From the NCBI GenBank assembly GCA_030748485.1, contig JASMLW010000253.1:1-47486 (forward strand): a stretch of DNA of 47,486 bases, given 5' to 3'. Shown here piece after piece: positions 40,114 through 47,486 of this stretch. This DNA comes from Pirellulaceae bacterium (GTDB lineage: Bacteria > Planctomycetota > Planctomycetia > Pirellulales > Pirellulaceae). Position numbers and translations under genes: made by a program. Position 1 is the stretch's first letter. The number at the start of each line of letters is the position of its first letter. Below the pieces are notes generated by a model that was not told where the DNA came from, did no database searches, and saw nothing but the letters and a program-made list of their open reading frames with translations.

Positions 40114-42093
40114 TTAGAGGCGGAATCCGAATCCTCGTAACCGCTCTCGCACGGCATCCTCCGCCAACAACTCGCGCAATGCGGAAACCGCCGGACGACG
40201 CGCGCGTGAGCGAGCCACGACGAAGTCGTACTGTTCTTCGGTGAGTGGCAGAAAGGCCAGGCCGGCGCGCTCGGCCGAGGGCTGAATCGCAACTCCCCAA
40301 TCAGCTCGGCCCTGAGCGACGGCGGCCGCCACGGCGTTGTGATTCCGCGATTGCACAGCGTACCCCGGCGGCTCATCACCGCCCAACAATTGGTCGATCA
40401 GAATTCGTGTGCCGCTGCCCTGGTTCCGATTGACCATCAGGCAGTCCGGCAATGACTTGACCCGGTCGATCACCTGTTGCGCGGTCCGGCCGAAAAACCG
40501 GTCGTCGTCTGAGCGGCAAACAACACCCTGCAAGCGGCCGTATCCTCTCAACAACTCCACTTCCGCCGAAAGGAACGGCAGGTTGTACTGCTGAGTCTCC
40601 TCGTCGAGCAGATGGACGCCGGCGATGTCGCATTCGCCCCGCTGAGCGGCGGCCAGTCCCGCCGTCGAACCAACCGCCATGAACTTGGTTCGGTAGCCGC
40701 GCTCCTGCAGCAGGCCGAGCAAAAAATCTAGACCGATGCAATGGCTGCCGATCGCCACGAAATCGGCAGTCTGCAAATCGCGACCGAGCAACTGGACCGA
40801 CACGGTCTCTCCGGCATCGACGATTTCTCGCCGCCGACCGATCGCCACAAATCCATCCGCGCCACTAAAAGTGGTGACGGATCCAGAACCCTTGCCCATC
40901 GGAAATGCGACGAGCGTCGGATGTGACCCGGCATCACTGTCGGTGTTGGGGCCGGCCTCCTGACCGATGTCAGCCGCATCCGCATCCGCAGCGCGCGGAG
41001 TGAGGCCGACCAGCAAGTACTCCGTGCGTCCGATCTCCGAGTTTACTTTCACCGCCAACTCAGCTCGTGCAGTGAAGCGTTCCTGTTCGCCGCGGCCAGC
41101 CAGTCGCCGCAAGACGGGGGCCGCGAATTCATGAAAGGTGAAAACCGCCGAGGTCGGGAAGCCGGGAAGGATGACAACCGGTTTTCCCGCCGTGGCGGCG
41201 AGACAGATCGGTTTGCCCGGCTTGAGCGCCACGCCGTGGGCGACAATGCCTGGGTCGTTGAGTTCACTGACGACACGGTGGGACAGGTCGCCGGCGCCTT
41301 TGCTCGTGCCTCCGGAAAGCAAGACGGCGTCGCATTCATCGCAAGCCCGGCGAAGTGAATCGCGGAGTGCGTCGAGCTCGTCGGCGACGACGCCCAGTTC
41401 GATCGGTTCGCCGCCCAATTCGCGGATGGCGTCGGCCAGGATGCGGGCGTTGGAATCGTAAACCAACCCCGGCCGCATGGCTTCACCCGGCGCGATGATC
41501 TCGTCGCCCGTGGAAATGACGGCGACGCGGGGGCGACGCCAGACGGTCGGCTGAGCCACTCCGATCGCCGCCAGAACTCCCGTCTCGCGGCTCGTCAACA
41601 AGCAGCCTCGACGCAACACGGTTTCACCCGCGGCGATGTCGGTTCCGGCGAATGCCACACCGTGACCGGGCGTCACAGCGCGGCGCACGATCAGCCTTTC
41701 ACCTTCGATGTCCGTATGCTCGACCATCACGATCGCATCGGCGCCTCGCGGCGTCATTCCCCCGGTGGCGATGGCGACAGCTTGGCCGTCTTGTACAACG
41801 CTCGTCGGCTGAACGGCCGTGGCGATGATTTCGTCCAGGAGATCGAGTTCGCGGGGTGCGTCTTCGCGAGCGCCGAAGGTGTCGGCCGCGCGCACGGCGA
41901 AGCCGTCGTAGTTCGAACGGTCGAAACTCGGCACATCGATCGCGGCGACGACATCGGTGGAAAGCACACGACCGAGCGAGGACGCCAACGGAACGGATTC
42001 AGCGCCCAACGGATCGAGATCCAAGGCGGCAACGAACCTCCGTTCGGCTTCGTCGCGGTCGATGACGTCGAGAAACTGTTCTTGCCGGGTCAT
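40114..42093 (-). CDS. moeA: MoeA molybdopterin molybdenumtransferase fused to PBP-like domain
   Basis: The 659-residue protein has a full MoeA (residues about 1-410: SFDRSNYDGFAVRAADTFGA, TGGMTPRGADAIVMVEHTD, ISTGDEI, LLSGGTSKGAGD, LPGFPTSAVFTFHEF), which inserts molybdate or tungstate into pterin. A periplasmic-binding-protein-like domain follows (about residues 430-659: VAIGSHCIGLDFLL, VGSTAGLAAAQRGECDIAGVHLLDEETQQYN, MVNRNQGSGTRILIDQLL), of the type found in MoeA-LysR-substrate-domain fusions. Such domains may sense oxoanion or a pathway metabolite. It starts at ATG 42093, overlapping the TGA of the preceding moeA in ATGA, so translation is coupled. It converges with fwdC. Confidence 0.92.
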   Translation of the reverse strand: MTRQEQFLDVIDRDEAERRFVAALDLDPLGAESVPLASSLGRVLSTDVVAAIDVPSFDRSNYDGFAVRAADTFGAREDAPRELDLLDEIIATAVQPTSVVQDGQAVAIATGGMTPRGADAIVMVEHTDIEGERLIVRRAVTPGHGVAFAGTDIAAGETVLRRGCLLTSRETGVLAAIGVAQPTVWRRPRVAVISTGDEIIAPGEAMRPGLVYDSNARILADAIRELGGEPIELGVVADELDALRDSLRRACDECDAVLLSGGTSKGAGDLSHRVVSELNDPGIVAHGVALKPGKPICLAATAGKPVVILPGFPTSAVFTFHEFAAPVLRRLAGRGEQERFTARAELAVKVNSEIGRTEYLLVGLTPRAADADAADIGQEAGPNTDSDAGSHPTLVAFPMGKGSGSVTTFSGADGFVAIGRRREIVDAGETVSVQLLGRDLQTADFVAIGSHCIGLDFLLGLLQERGYRTKFMAVGSTAGLAAAQRGECDIAGVHLLDEETQQYNLPFLSAEVELLRGYGRLQGVVCRSDDDRFFGRTAQQVIDRVKSLPDCLMVNRNQGSGTRILIDQLLGGDEPPGYAVQSRNHNAVAAAVAQGRADWGVAIQPSAERAGLAFLPLTEEQYDFVVARSRARRPAVSALRELLAEDAVRERLRGFGFRL

Positions 42094-43358
42094 TCCAGTT
42101 CGCTCGGCTGGGCGTCGTACATCCAGACATCGACAACAGCTCCGGCCGGCGCTCCTTCCGACCCCTCCTCCGTCAGCACAAAACCATCGGCGTGCGATGT
42201 CGAACTCAGCACCGAGGCGCCGGAGACGGCAAGCGGCTCGACCTGGCCGTCGCTGATCGCAACTCGCGCGTAATCGACTCGACCAACGGCTGAGACGAGC
42301 TTCCGCCGCAACGGCAATTGCACTCGACGATACGGCCAACTCCGCGGCCTGCCGCCGAGACCGCGGATGGCTCGGCCGGCGAACATGTCGTAGGCGCAAA
42401 GACAGGAGACGGGGTTTCCCGGCAAGAGGAACACCAGCTGATCGCCGATGACGCCCATTCCAGTCGGGCTGCTGGGCCGCATGGCGATACCGTGAATCGC
42501 CAGTTCGCCGACTTCGGACAGCAGGCGGGGCGCGTAGTCTTCCTTGCCGACACTTGAACCGCCCGAGACGAGAACGACATCCGCGTCGCTCGTCGTCAGC
42601 GAGTGGCGAATCGCCGCTGGAGTGTCGGGCGTAACGCCGTCAAACAGGCAGATCCCGCCGTCGCGTTCTACTAGTTCGGCCAGCATGGGGCTGTTCGCAT
42701 CGACGATCTGCGTTCCCGCCGGCTGAGATCCGGATGGCAACAGTTCGTTGCCGGTGACAATCAGCCGCACTGCGGGTCGGGCGACGACATCCACCTCCGC
42801 CCGACCGATCGACGAGAGCACGCCGAGATCCTGCGGCCGCAATCGCCGTCCCGCGGACAGCACGCGGTCGCCGATTTGGACATCTTCGCCGACTGACCCG
42901 ACGTGTCTTCCTGGCGAGACCGCGTCGACGGCGAAGATCTGCTCGTCGTCCACCGCCTCGACTCGCTCAGCCGGCAATACGGCGTCGGCTCCGGTCGGCA
43001 GCGGAGCGCCCGTCATGATCCGGACAGCCTCGCGCGGTCCTACCACGGCGCCGAATCGTCCGCCCGGCAACACTTCGCCAATCACGGTGAAGTTCAGTCG
43101 ATTGTAGGTCGACGCACCGAGCGTATCGGCGGCCCGCACAGCGAACCCATCCATCATCGAGCGGACGAACCCGGGAACAGCAAACTCACTTTCCACGGGC
43201 TCCGCGAGAACTCGACCGCCGGCGGCGAGCACGGGGATGCACTGGTTGCCGAGCGGCGAGATTCGCGAGGTCAACCAAGTCAGCGCGTCATGCACGGAAA
43301 CGCGGCTTTCAAATCCGCGCATGCGAACATCAGTTGGATTAGTTTCAGGCGTCGTCAT
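42090..43358 (-). CDS. moeA: MoeA-family molybdopterin molybdenumtransferase (second paralogue)
   Basis: The 422-residue protein has the complete MoeA domain order and motifs: VPGFVRSMMDGFAVRAADTLGA, ITGAP-like MTGAPLPTGADAVLPAE, LIVTGNELLPSG, DANSPMLAELV, VLVSGGSSVGKEDYAPRLL, LLPGNPVSCLCAYDMFAG and a C-terminal beta domain. It differs clearly from the fused paralogue downstream, and two MoeA types are often kept by organisms using both Mo and W. The ATG at 43358 lacks a strong ribosome-binding site. Its stop overlaps the next start in ATGA, making a two-gene operon that stands beside the Fwd genes. Which metal each one handles cannot be told from sequence. Confidence 0.92.
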   Translation of the reverse strand: MTTPETNPTDVRMRGFESRVSVHDALTWLTSRISPLGNQCIPVLAAGGRVLAEPVESEFAVPGFVRSMMDGFAVRAADTLGASTYNRLNFTVIGEVLPGGRFGAVVGPREAVRIMTGAPLPTGADAVLPAERVEAVDDEQIFAVDAVSPGRHVGSVGEDVQIGDRVLSAGRRLRPQDLGVLSSIGRAEVDVVARPAVRLIVTGNELLPSGSQPAGTQIVDANSPMLAELVERDGGICLFDGVTPDTPAAIRHSLTTSDADVVLVSGGSSVGKEDYAPRLLSEVGELAIHGIAMRPSSPTGMGVIGDQLVFLLPGNPVSCLCAYDMFAGRAIRGLGGRPRSWPYRRVQLPLRRKLVSAVGRVDYARVAISDGQVEPLAVSGASVLSSTSHADGFVLTEEGSEGAPAGAVVDVWMYDAQPSELE

Positions 43359-43461
43359 CAGTGGAGATTCGAACGTCGATCGTGGCAGCTATTCTCCGCC
43401 GGGCGGGCAGCCACCCATCATACGACCGAAAGCCCAACTCAACTAGTTCGCCGAAGCTGAA

Positions 43462-45099
43462 CTAGTCGACCAGCCACTCCGAACTGTCGCCGGAATCGAC
43501 CGCCAGTTGAGTCTCGTTCGCCACTCGCGAGCAGGCGAGAACATCGTTGACCAATTCCTGAATCCGCGAGGCTCCACCGACGATGCACGGCAGCAAGTCC
43601 GTCGCATTGGCGCGCAGGCGTTGCTGCAATTCAGCCGACTCACTCCCCATCGCATTGACGGCGGCCAGCAAACTCTCGATGGGATTCACTTGGAAATCCG
43701 CCAGATCGCGTTCGGGTCGGATCTCGCGCAGCGCATCCGCGTCCGCGTCGGGGATTTTTACGATGCCGACGGCAAGGCAATTGGTGAACCACCGCAAGAT
43801 GCTGCCGCGGCTGATGACGCCCGTCGGTCTGCCGTCGTCGACGATCACGACGCCGCGGATGGCGACGCGACACAGGAATTCGTAGATCGCCAGCGCCGAG
43901 GTGTCCGCCGTGTACGACACTACGTCCGTCTTCATCACATCGCGGATGCGAGTTTCCCACCACTTGGGACAGAGCATGATCGACATGACATCCTTCTCGG
44001 ATAGCACGCCGACCAGCTTGCCCTCCTCGTCCACAACCGGAGCCGAATTGATGCGAAATCGCAGGAAGTACTTGGCCGCGCGACCCACAAACTCGTCCTG
44101 CCCGATACCGGCGACGATCGTCGTCATCACGTCCCGCGCGGGGATCCTGGCGAGCAGATCGATCGTCGGAGCCGCGTCGGCGCTCGGCGCGTTCGACGCC
44201 GAGATAGTGCGATAGCCGACTACTCGATCGCGTCCAGTTCGCTTGGCCACGAGCAGCGCCTGATCAGCCAAGTCGATCAGCGAGTGCCCGTTGGCCGTAT
44301 CGGCCAGTCGTTGAGCGACGCCGAAACTAACCGTGACGTTGATGCGGCGATCACCGGCCGCCACGCTCTTCTCGCGAACGGCGTCGCGAATCCGCTCCGC
44401 CCACTGAATCGCGTGATGTTCATCCGTCTCGGGCAACAACGCGGCGAACTCCTCACCACCGTACCGGCAAACCAAGTCGCTCGCGCGGCAGGTTTCGCAC
44501 AGCGTCTTGGCCACCATCTTGATCACCTCGTCGCCGACGGGATGCCCATGCGTGTCGTTGACTCGTTTGAAGTAGTCGATGTCGAGCATGACGAGCGACA
44601 GAGGAATGTGATGCCGATCCGCGCGATTCCATTCCACCTCCATCCGCTCAGAGAACAGCGGTCTGGTCGACAAGCCCGTCAGCGAATCCGAATTGGCCTG
44701 TTCGGTCAGTTCGTGCTCGAAGGAGACGATGCGCTTGGCCGCGTCGAGTTTGGCGAGCAACTCTGTTCGATCGACTGGCTTCTTCAGAAACGCGTCCGCT
44801 CCCGCATTCAACCCTTCGACCTGTTCGGGGGGCGACGCGCGAACGGTCATCATCATCACGTAGACGAACTTCTTCACGGGTTGTTTGCGCAACCAACGGC
44901 AGAACTCGAGGCCGTCGACGATCGGCATGTCCCAATCCGTGACGACGATGTTCGGCTGATGCTCAGTGACAAGCTCCATCGCCTGTTGACCGTCTTCGGC
45001 CATCAGGACGTTCCAACCGTCGCACTCCAGCCACTTGCGGATCAGCCGCGACATCGCGCGGTCGTCCTCAACCAGCAAGATCGTTCCTTTTTCCACCAT
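43462..45099 (-). CDS. REC-GGDEF-CBS protein, diguanylate cyclase response regulator
   Basis: The 545-residue protein combines a receiver domain (LLVEDDR; phospho-acceptor Asp55 in VVTDWDMP; KKP near 106), a GGDEF domain with active site GGEEF at 214-218 and an inhibitory I-site RASD five residues before it, and a pair of CBS domains (IPARDVMTTIV and IRDVMKTDVVSYTADTS, each followed by a VGVLSEKDV- or TGVISRGSI-like strand). A C-terminal helical stretch of about 95 residues has no named family. It should make cyclic di-GMP when phosphorylated. The CBS pair probably binds a nucleotide. ATG 45099 has AGGGGG about 9 bases before it and is preferred over ATG 45120. No histidine kinase is nearby. 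Confidence 0.92.
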   Translation of the reverse strand: MVEKGTILLVEDDRAMSRLIRKWLECDGWNVLMAEDGQQAMELVTEHQPNIVVTDWDMPIVDGLEFCRWLRKQPVKKFVYVMMMTVRASPPEQVEGLNAGADAFLKKPVDRTELLAKLDAAKRIVSFEHELTEQANSDSLTGLSTRPLFSERMEVEWNRADRHHIPLSLVMLDIDYFKRVNDTHGHPVGDEVIKMVAKTLCETCRASDLVCRYGGEEFAALLPETDEHHAIQWAERIRDAVREKSVAAGDRRINVTVSFGVAQRLADTANGHSLIDLADQALLVAKRTGRDRVVGYRTISASNAPSADAAPTIDLLARIPARDVMTTIVAGIGQDEFVGRAAKYFLRFRINSAPVVDEEGKLVGVLSEKDVMSIMLCPKWWETRIRDVMKTDVVSYTADTSALAIYEFLCRVAIRGVVIVDDGRPTGVISRGSILRWFTNCLAVGIVKIPDADADALREIRPERDLADFQVNPIESLLAAVNAMGSESAELQQRLRANATDLLPCIVGGASRIQELVNDVLACSRVANETQLAVDSGDSSEWLVD

Positions 45100-45312
45100 C
45101 CGCTCAGCCCCCTGCTGCATTCGGTGATGATACGCTCGAAGTATTGCCGCCGCCCAAGCATAGCTTGTAGATCTGGCGACGGTCCGCAAGTGCGTGGAAG
45201 TTCAGCAACCACGTGTAGGGTTCTCACCCCCGACGGGACAATCGTTCAAATCCGAGCAACCTGAAACGAGCTGCCTGAAAGTCCACAGAGCCGCGGCTTT
45301 CCTGCGACCGAA

Positions 45313-45459
45313 TTACGCCATCGCCTCCTCAGCCGCGCCGCGCGTCTTCGACCGCTGTACATGATGGGCGATCAGATCGATGAGCAACTGCCGATCGATC
45401 GGCTTGGCTGCATAGTCGTCACAGCCGGCATCCATACATGTCTGCGCGTCGTCGGCCAT
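45313..45459 (-). pseudogene. C-terminal remnant of a response-regulator receiver domain
   Basis: A 48-codon stretch reading MADDAQTCMDAGCDDYAAKP and on through IDRQLLIDLIAHH matches the last third of a receiver domain, where the conserved Lys (here in AAKPID) and the last two helices lie. The phosphorylated Asp and the first half are absent, and the frame upstream quickly meets unrelated sequence, beginning right after the stop of the Hsp70 gene. This indicates a deletion or rearrangement that joined the Hsp70 gene to the end of a lost receiver-domain gene. It is too short to fold as a full receiver. The stretch 45100-45312 downstream shows nothing else I can identify. Confidence 0.75.
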
Positions 45460-45472
45460 CCGCCGGCGCCAG

Positions 45473-47011
45473 CTAGCCCTCGACGGGGACGTTGGAGATG
45501 TACTGCCGCCAACTGTCGAGTTGGTCTTGCGTCATGCTGTTTTCCCGCGTGATCTCATGACGCAGCTGTTTGTCCGTGCCGGCGACCTGAACGACGACGG
45601 TCAGACGACCGTTCTCCTGATAACGAAAACTGACTTCGATCGGAGTCTGCGCGGGCAGGTTCTTGGGTAAGTGTCGGACGGAGCATTTGCCGATCTGCGA
45701 GCAATCGTCAGGCGAAGCGCTCTCGCCCTCCACGATCGCGACCAGAATCGACTTTTGGTTCGCTTTCTGCGTCTTAAAAACTCGTTTCGCCGTAACGGGC
45801 AACGGCGTGTTGCGAGGCACGAGGATGGCGTTCCTCGGCCGCTTGGTCCGGGCGTCGGTGGCGACCACACCGAGGCTGTGTGAGTTGACGTTCTTGATCT
45901 TGAATCGCGACGGCTTTCCCTGCTGTCTGGCAAGCAAGATTCCCGCGTGCAATGCGGCTCCGTGCGCCACCGCCTCATCGGGCGACACCGAACAATCGGG
46001 GTCCTTGCCGGAGAGACCTTTGAGCATTTCAAATACGGCCGGCATGCGCGTCGAACCGCCGACCATCAGGACGCGATCGATGTCGGTCCACTCGAGTCCC
46101 GCCGCCTGCAGCGTCTGCCGAGTTGTAAAGGCGGTGCGGTCGAGCAAGTCTTGAGTGAATTCACAAAACTGATCACGCGTCACTTCGACACGAATCGCCT
46201 GCGCCTTGTAGTCGCACGCAATGCTCGCCTTTTGCCGGGCCGACAGCGTCCGCTTGGCGTCCTCCGCCTCCCGCCATAATCGTCCAAACGTGTTCGGATC
46301 CTCGCGGGGATCCATGCCGAACTTGCGGATAAACTCCTCGGCGACAAAATCGACGAGTCGCTGATCCCAGTCGCGACCGCCGAGTTGCACGTCGCCGTCG
46401 GTCGCCAAGGCGATGTACTCGTTGCCGCGAATCTGCATGACGGTCACGTCGAACGTGCCGCCGCCCAGGTCGTAGACGAGGATCTTTTGGTCGGCGGTCG
46501 CCGTACCGTCGACACGCAGGAACCCCTGCTGAAAACCGAAGGCCACCGCAGCCGCCGTGGGTTCATTGATGATATCCAGTACGTTGAAGCCCGCGATGTA
46601 ACCGGCGTCTTGGGTGGCCTTGCGGCGAACTTCGTCGAAGTACGCCGGCACGGTGATCACCACCTTGCGAAACGGGCCGATCTGCCGCTCGGAGTCGGTG
46701 CGGAGTTTGTTGAGAATCCAAGCTTGCAGCGCCTCGGGAGGATACTGGCGGCCGCCGAGCACTTTGTGAAACATGCGATTCCCGAGATCGCGTTTCGCGC
46801 AGTCGGCGACCTGTTCCATTTCGGTGGCCATCGCCTTGACGGCCTCCTTGCCGACAACCACGTCGGCGCCCTCAAAGAGAATCACGCTGGGAGTGATCTT
46901 GTCGCCTTCGGCGTTGATCAGCGTTTGCGGTCGCCCCAGATCGTCCAGGTGAGCGACTGCCGAAAATGTAGTGCCCAGGTCGATCCCGACGGCAATTTCA
47001 CGATTGTCCAT
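45473..47011 (-). CDS. Hsp70/DnaK-family protein lacking the helical lid
   Basis: The 512-residue protein has a complete Hsp70 ATPase domain: GIDLGTTFSAVA (phosphate 1), ITVPAYFDEVRRKAT, NEPTAAAVAFG, DLGGGTFDVTVM (phosphate 2) and VLMVGGSTRMPAV (adenosine). A short substrate-binding beta domain follows (about residues 380-490), then only about 20 residues where canonical DnaK has a helical lid of about 100 residues. Such short Hsp70s usually serve specialised roles rather than general folding. No DnaJ or GrpE gene is adjacent. The ATG at 47011 has GAGG about 4 bases before it. Its stop codon is followed at once by the receiver-domain remnant, so its C-terminus may have been altered by the same rearrangement. 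Confidence 0.9.
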   Translation of the reverse strand: MDNREIAVGIDLGTTFSAVAHLDDLGRPQTLINAEGDKITPSVILFEGADVVVGKEAVKAMATEMEQVADCAKRDLGNRMFHKVLGGRQYPPEALQAWILNKLRTDSERQIGPFRKVVITVPAYFDEVRRKATQDAGYIAGFNVLDIINEPTAAAVAFGFQQGFLRVDGTATADQKILVYDLGGGTFDVTVMQIRGNEYIALATDGDVQLGGRDWDQRLVDFVAEEFIRKFGMDPREDPNTFGRLWREAEDAKRTLSARQKASIACDYKAQAIRVEVTRDQFCEFTQDLLDRTAFTTRQTLQAAGLEWTDIDRVLMVGGSTRMPAVFEMLKGLSGKDPDCSVSPDEAVAHGAALHAGILLARQQGKPSRFKIKNVNSHSLGVVATDARTKRPRNAILVPRNTPLPVTAKRVFKTQKANQKSILVAIVEGESASPDDCSQIGKCSVRHLPKNLPAQTPIEVSFRYQENGRLTVVVQVAGTDKQLRHEITRENSMTQDQLDSWRQYISNVPVEG

Positions 47012-47267
47012 GAGGCCTCATCTCGTTCAATCAAAGCAAGCAATCCAAACTATTCCGCTATCTTACCAGGACTTGTTCTCGCCAACGATCAGATCGAGAT
47101 GGTTTCACTTGAGCTCGACTAGACACGCCTTTGCGGGTCGCACCGGAAACACCGGTCGCAACGACACGGACGGGGATCGTTTAAGTGAACATCGGAAGCG
47201 GTCGATGAAGAGGATACACGGACGGATTCGACGACACCACGGATGAAGCCTCTTTTGCGAGAAACCC

Positions 47268-47369
47268 ATGTCGATCGAGTTCCTGCAATTGCTCACCACG
47301 ATGATGTTCTTCTTTGTTTGGCTGATGATCACGCATTTCACCGTGTCTCCGCCGGCGGCGAGTTTCTAG
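47268..47369 (+). CDS. Possible 33-residue single-span membrane peptide
   Basis: The frame encodes a peptide with one hydrophobic stretch (FLQLLTTMMFFFVWLMITHF) followed by a short Pro/Ala tail. Its size and composition fit a small membrane peptide, but there is no good ribosome-binding site and no recognisable family. It converges with the partial dehydrogenase gene, with one base between stop codons. The stretch 47012-47267 shows no other gene. Confidence 0.3.
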   Translation: MSIEFLQLLTTMMFFFVWLMITHFTVSPPAASF

Positions 47370-47370
47370 G

Positions 47371-47486
47371 TCAGAGATTCGAGTCTCTGGAACGATCGTC
47401 GGCTTCCGGCGGACGAAGTGAGAACGCGGACAGGACTGCGCTGTTGTCCGCCTCGCCCCACCCGGCCTTGTCAGCCGCCTCGAGCA
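47371..47486 (-). CDS. C-terminal end of a probable 3-hydroxyisobutyrate dehydrogenase-family protein (partial)
   Basis: The gene runs in from the right edge and only its last 37 residues are in the window. The segment AADKAGWGEADNSAVLSAF resembles the C-terminal helix of beta-hydroxyacid dehydrogenases of the 3-hydroxyisobutyrate/tartronate semialdehyde reductase group, in which a G-x-G-(D/E)-x-(D/N)-x-S-A-V pattern closes the protein. About 15 polar residues follow, ending NL. The Rossmann domain and catalytic lysine would lie outside the window, so the call rests on this short pattern alone. Confidence 0.55.
   Translation of the reverse strand, partial: LEAADKAGWGEADNSAVLSAFSLRPPEADDRSRDSNL

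Noticed and set aside
39110-40300. Minus-strand open frame of 396 codons
   Set aside because: It is antisense to fwdC and the glycine repeats of fwdC explain its regular pattern.

Overview
The window looks like chromosomal DNA of a planctomycete, probably Pirellulales-like. The evidence is the planctomycete-type families: DUF1549/DUF1553 proteins with PSCyt1 haem domains, a DUF1501 protein, a cytochrome-WD40 fusion, a DUF1080 protein and a pre-peptidase-domain protein. H4MPT/methanofuran-type C1 genes in a bacterial setting and high GC agree with this. I saw no tRNA, rRNA, CRISPR array or complete insertion sequence. Taxonomy is inferred from gene content only.

Region 1 (1-12.2 kb) is mostly minus strand. 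A cytochrome/DUF1553 giant and its DUF1501 partner lead into a Tat-exported Gfo/Idh-like protein, a SelA-like PLP lyase, a seven-haem TPR cytochrome, an SMP-30-type lactonase and a D-2-hydroxyacid dehydrogenase. This suggests envelope-linked carbohydrate or sugar-acid catabolism. A plus-strand HAD dehalogenase lies among them. The left edge is a 15-bp tandem array.

Region 2 (12.4-29.6 kb) is mostly plus strand. It holds two hypothetical membrane-associated proteins separated by a cluster of hairpin repeats, a Ski2-like helicase, an exported operon (pre-peptidase protein, Ig-like/DUF1549/DUF1553 protein, cytochrome-WD40 protein, alpha/beta hydrolase), tandem paralogous purine nucleoside phosphorylases, a ParE-type toxin-antitoxin pair with a good promoter, a YceH-family protein and a DUF1080 protein.

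Region 3 (29.6-43.4 kb) is a molybdenum/tungsten-pterin island: aldehyde ferredoxin oxidoreductase with a MoaD-like protein, formylmethanofuran dehydrogenase subunits D, B, A and C, MobA, and two MoeA paralogues, one fused to a periplasmic-binding-protein-like domain. Unrelated minus-strand genes (HD-GYP, DinB, a broken nuclease gene) interrupt it. The B subunit keeps its FeS and metal-ligand cysteines and a separate D subunit is present. This differs from what I recall of the purely hydrolytic methylotroph complex and is the most interesting biological signal here.

Region 4 (43.4 kb to the end) has a REC-GGDEF-CBS protein, a decayed receiver-domain fragment directly behind a lid-less Hsp70 gene, and the C-terminal end of a probable 3-hydroxyisobutyrate dehydrogenase-family gene running off the right edge.
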